From contig NZ_CP109583.1 in NCBI RefSeq assembly GCF_036250755.1, positions 4,960,001 to 5,024,000 on the forward strand: a stretch of DNA of 64,000 bases. Direction: 5' to 3'. Of this stretch, positions 63,513 to 64,000 are shown piece by piece. The stretch's first letter is position 1. Each line of letters opens with the position of its first letter. This DNA is from Streptomyces uncialis (GTDB lineage: Bacteria > Actinomycetota > Actinomycetes > Streptomycetales > Streptomycetaceae). The notes beneath the pieces are model-generated. The model was not told the origin of the DNA, searched no databases, and was given only the letters and a program-made list of their open reading frames with translations. Both the position numbers and the translations under genes were made by a program.

Positions 63513-64000
63513 ATGCAGCGCCCGCGCCGGACAGCAGCTGTCGTCACCACCGTCCTGACCACCGTCCTGACCGGTGCGCTCGTGGCCGGTCCGGCCGTCG
63601 CCGGACCCGCCCTCGCCACCGGCGGGACCGGGAAGGCCGCGGGGGGCGGGAAGGCAGCCGAGGTCGACATCCCCTTCGCGGATCTCAAGGTCGAGGCGAC
63701 CGGTCCGGCGAAGGTCGTCGCCGGGGATCTGGTCGAGTACGTCGTCCGGGTCACCAATCTGGAGGGGGAGGAGGTGTCCACCGAGCTGGAGTTCGAGCTG
63801 CCGAAGGGTTCGACCGGTATCACCGTCGGCTCACGTCCCGTGACGGAGCATCTGATACCCGTCGAGTCCTTCCTCCCGGGCAGTACGCGGGTGCTCAGGA
63901 TCGGGGCCAGGATCGGCGCCGGTGACGGCGGGATCAAGCTCCCCGCGAGCTTCAGGATTCCTGACCAGCCGCTCCTGAACACCTACAAGGACACCGACTG
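63513..64000 (+). CDS. Secreted protein, partial (3' end outside window)
   Basis: The visible part has about 162 residues from the ATG at 63513 behind AAGGAGCACCTG. A signal peptide (MQRPRRTAAVVTTVLTTVLT, GALVAGPAVAG) is followed by a Gly-rich stretch. Then a beta-sandwich-like region begins: DLKVEATGPAKVVAGDLVEY, VVRVTNLEGEEVSTELEFEL, which resembles DUF11-type or COG1361-type repeat domains of surface proteins. The gene runs off the end, so no C-terminal anchor can be seen. It lies 292 bases from the dehydratase gene in a divergent arrangement. Confidence 0.78.
   Translation, partial: MQRPRRTAAVVTTVLTTVLTGALVAGPAVAGPALATGGTGKAAGGGKAAEVDIPFADLKVEATGPAKVVAGDLVEYVVRVTNLEGEEVSTELEFELPKGSTGITVGSRPVTEHLIPVESFLPGSTRVLRIGARIGAGDGGIKLPASFRIPDQPLLNTYKDTD

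Overview
The window is from a Streptomyces chromosome. The DNA is very GC-rich, with strong third-position bias and frequent GTG starts behind AAGGAGG-type ribosome binding sites. It carries Streptomyces hallmarks: SigF/SigN-type sporulation sigma factors in tandem, RsbW-like orphan ATPases, a SpoIIE/GAF protein, an SSI-family protease inhibitor, a DmdR-type iron box and parS sites. The parS cluster and the many conserved core genes suggest a place in the chromosome core, within ParB range of oriC. I see no prophage, plasmid, IS element or CRISPR array.

Layout. 1-2790 (minus) is a copper-trafficking operon: YcnI, SCO1/SenC, PCuAC chaperone and CopC-CopD (cut by the window start), with a membrane protein upstream. 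4417-9571 holds an RsbW-like ATPase, a conserved hypothetical, aminopeptidase P and a GAF-SpoIIE phosphatase-like protein. 10164-15862 has a PrimPol-like protein, a secreted protein, a SEC-C protein, a second RsbW-like ATPase and a glycerophosphodiesterase. 16130-22585 has a membrane-anchored HtrA-type protease, tRNA-Ser(UGA), a GGCT-fold protein, a small secreted protein, a SigE-subfamily ECF sigma factor and an acyl-CoA ligase. Three parS sites fill the gap to the next, convergent locus, a very long PAS/kinase-like/receiver protein broken by an apparent frameshift (22688-27692). Next come an SSI inhibitor, tRNA-Ser(GCU), tRNA-Arg(ACG), a divergent NERD/DUF2797 pair and an orphan response regulator.

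32779-38487 is an efflux block: two DHA2 MFS exporters, one with a TetR-type regulator and one with a MarR-type regulator, each with visible inverted-repeat operators. 39072-44392 looks accessory: a truncated GNAT remnant, two large XRE regulators with helical repeats, a pterin dehydratase, a folate cyclo-ligase-like protein and two small hypotheticals. 44450-46670 is the sigN-sigF tandem. 47053-54494 contains small conserved genes, an orphan Phd-type antitoxin, tRNA-Ser(CGA), tadA with its associated gene, upp and a LytR_C protein. 54617-60473 has a HerA-like ATPase, an HhH-GPD protein, an iron-box-controlled siderophore-interacting flavoprotein and a UvrA2-like ATPase divergent from a TetR regulator. 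61365-62337 is a striking alternating repeat array. The end holds a two-helix potassium channel, a second pterin dehydratase and the start of a secreted protein.

Themes. Three signalling or replication-fold proteins (SpoIIE-like, PrimPol-like, kinase-like) lack residues normally needed for catalysis, which suggests binding or scaffold roles. Most other genes are household, stress-response or small regulator-transporter modules. All function calls come from reading motifs by eye; no database search was run.
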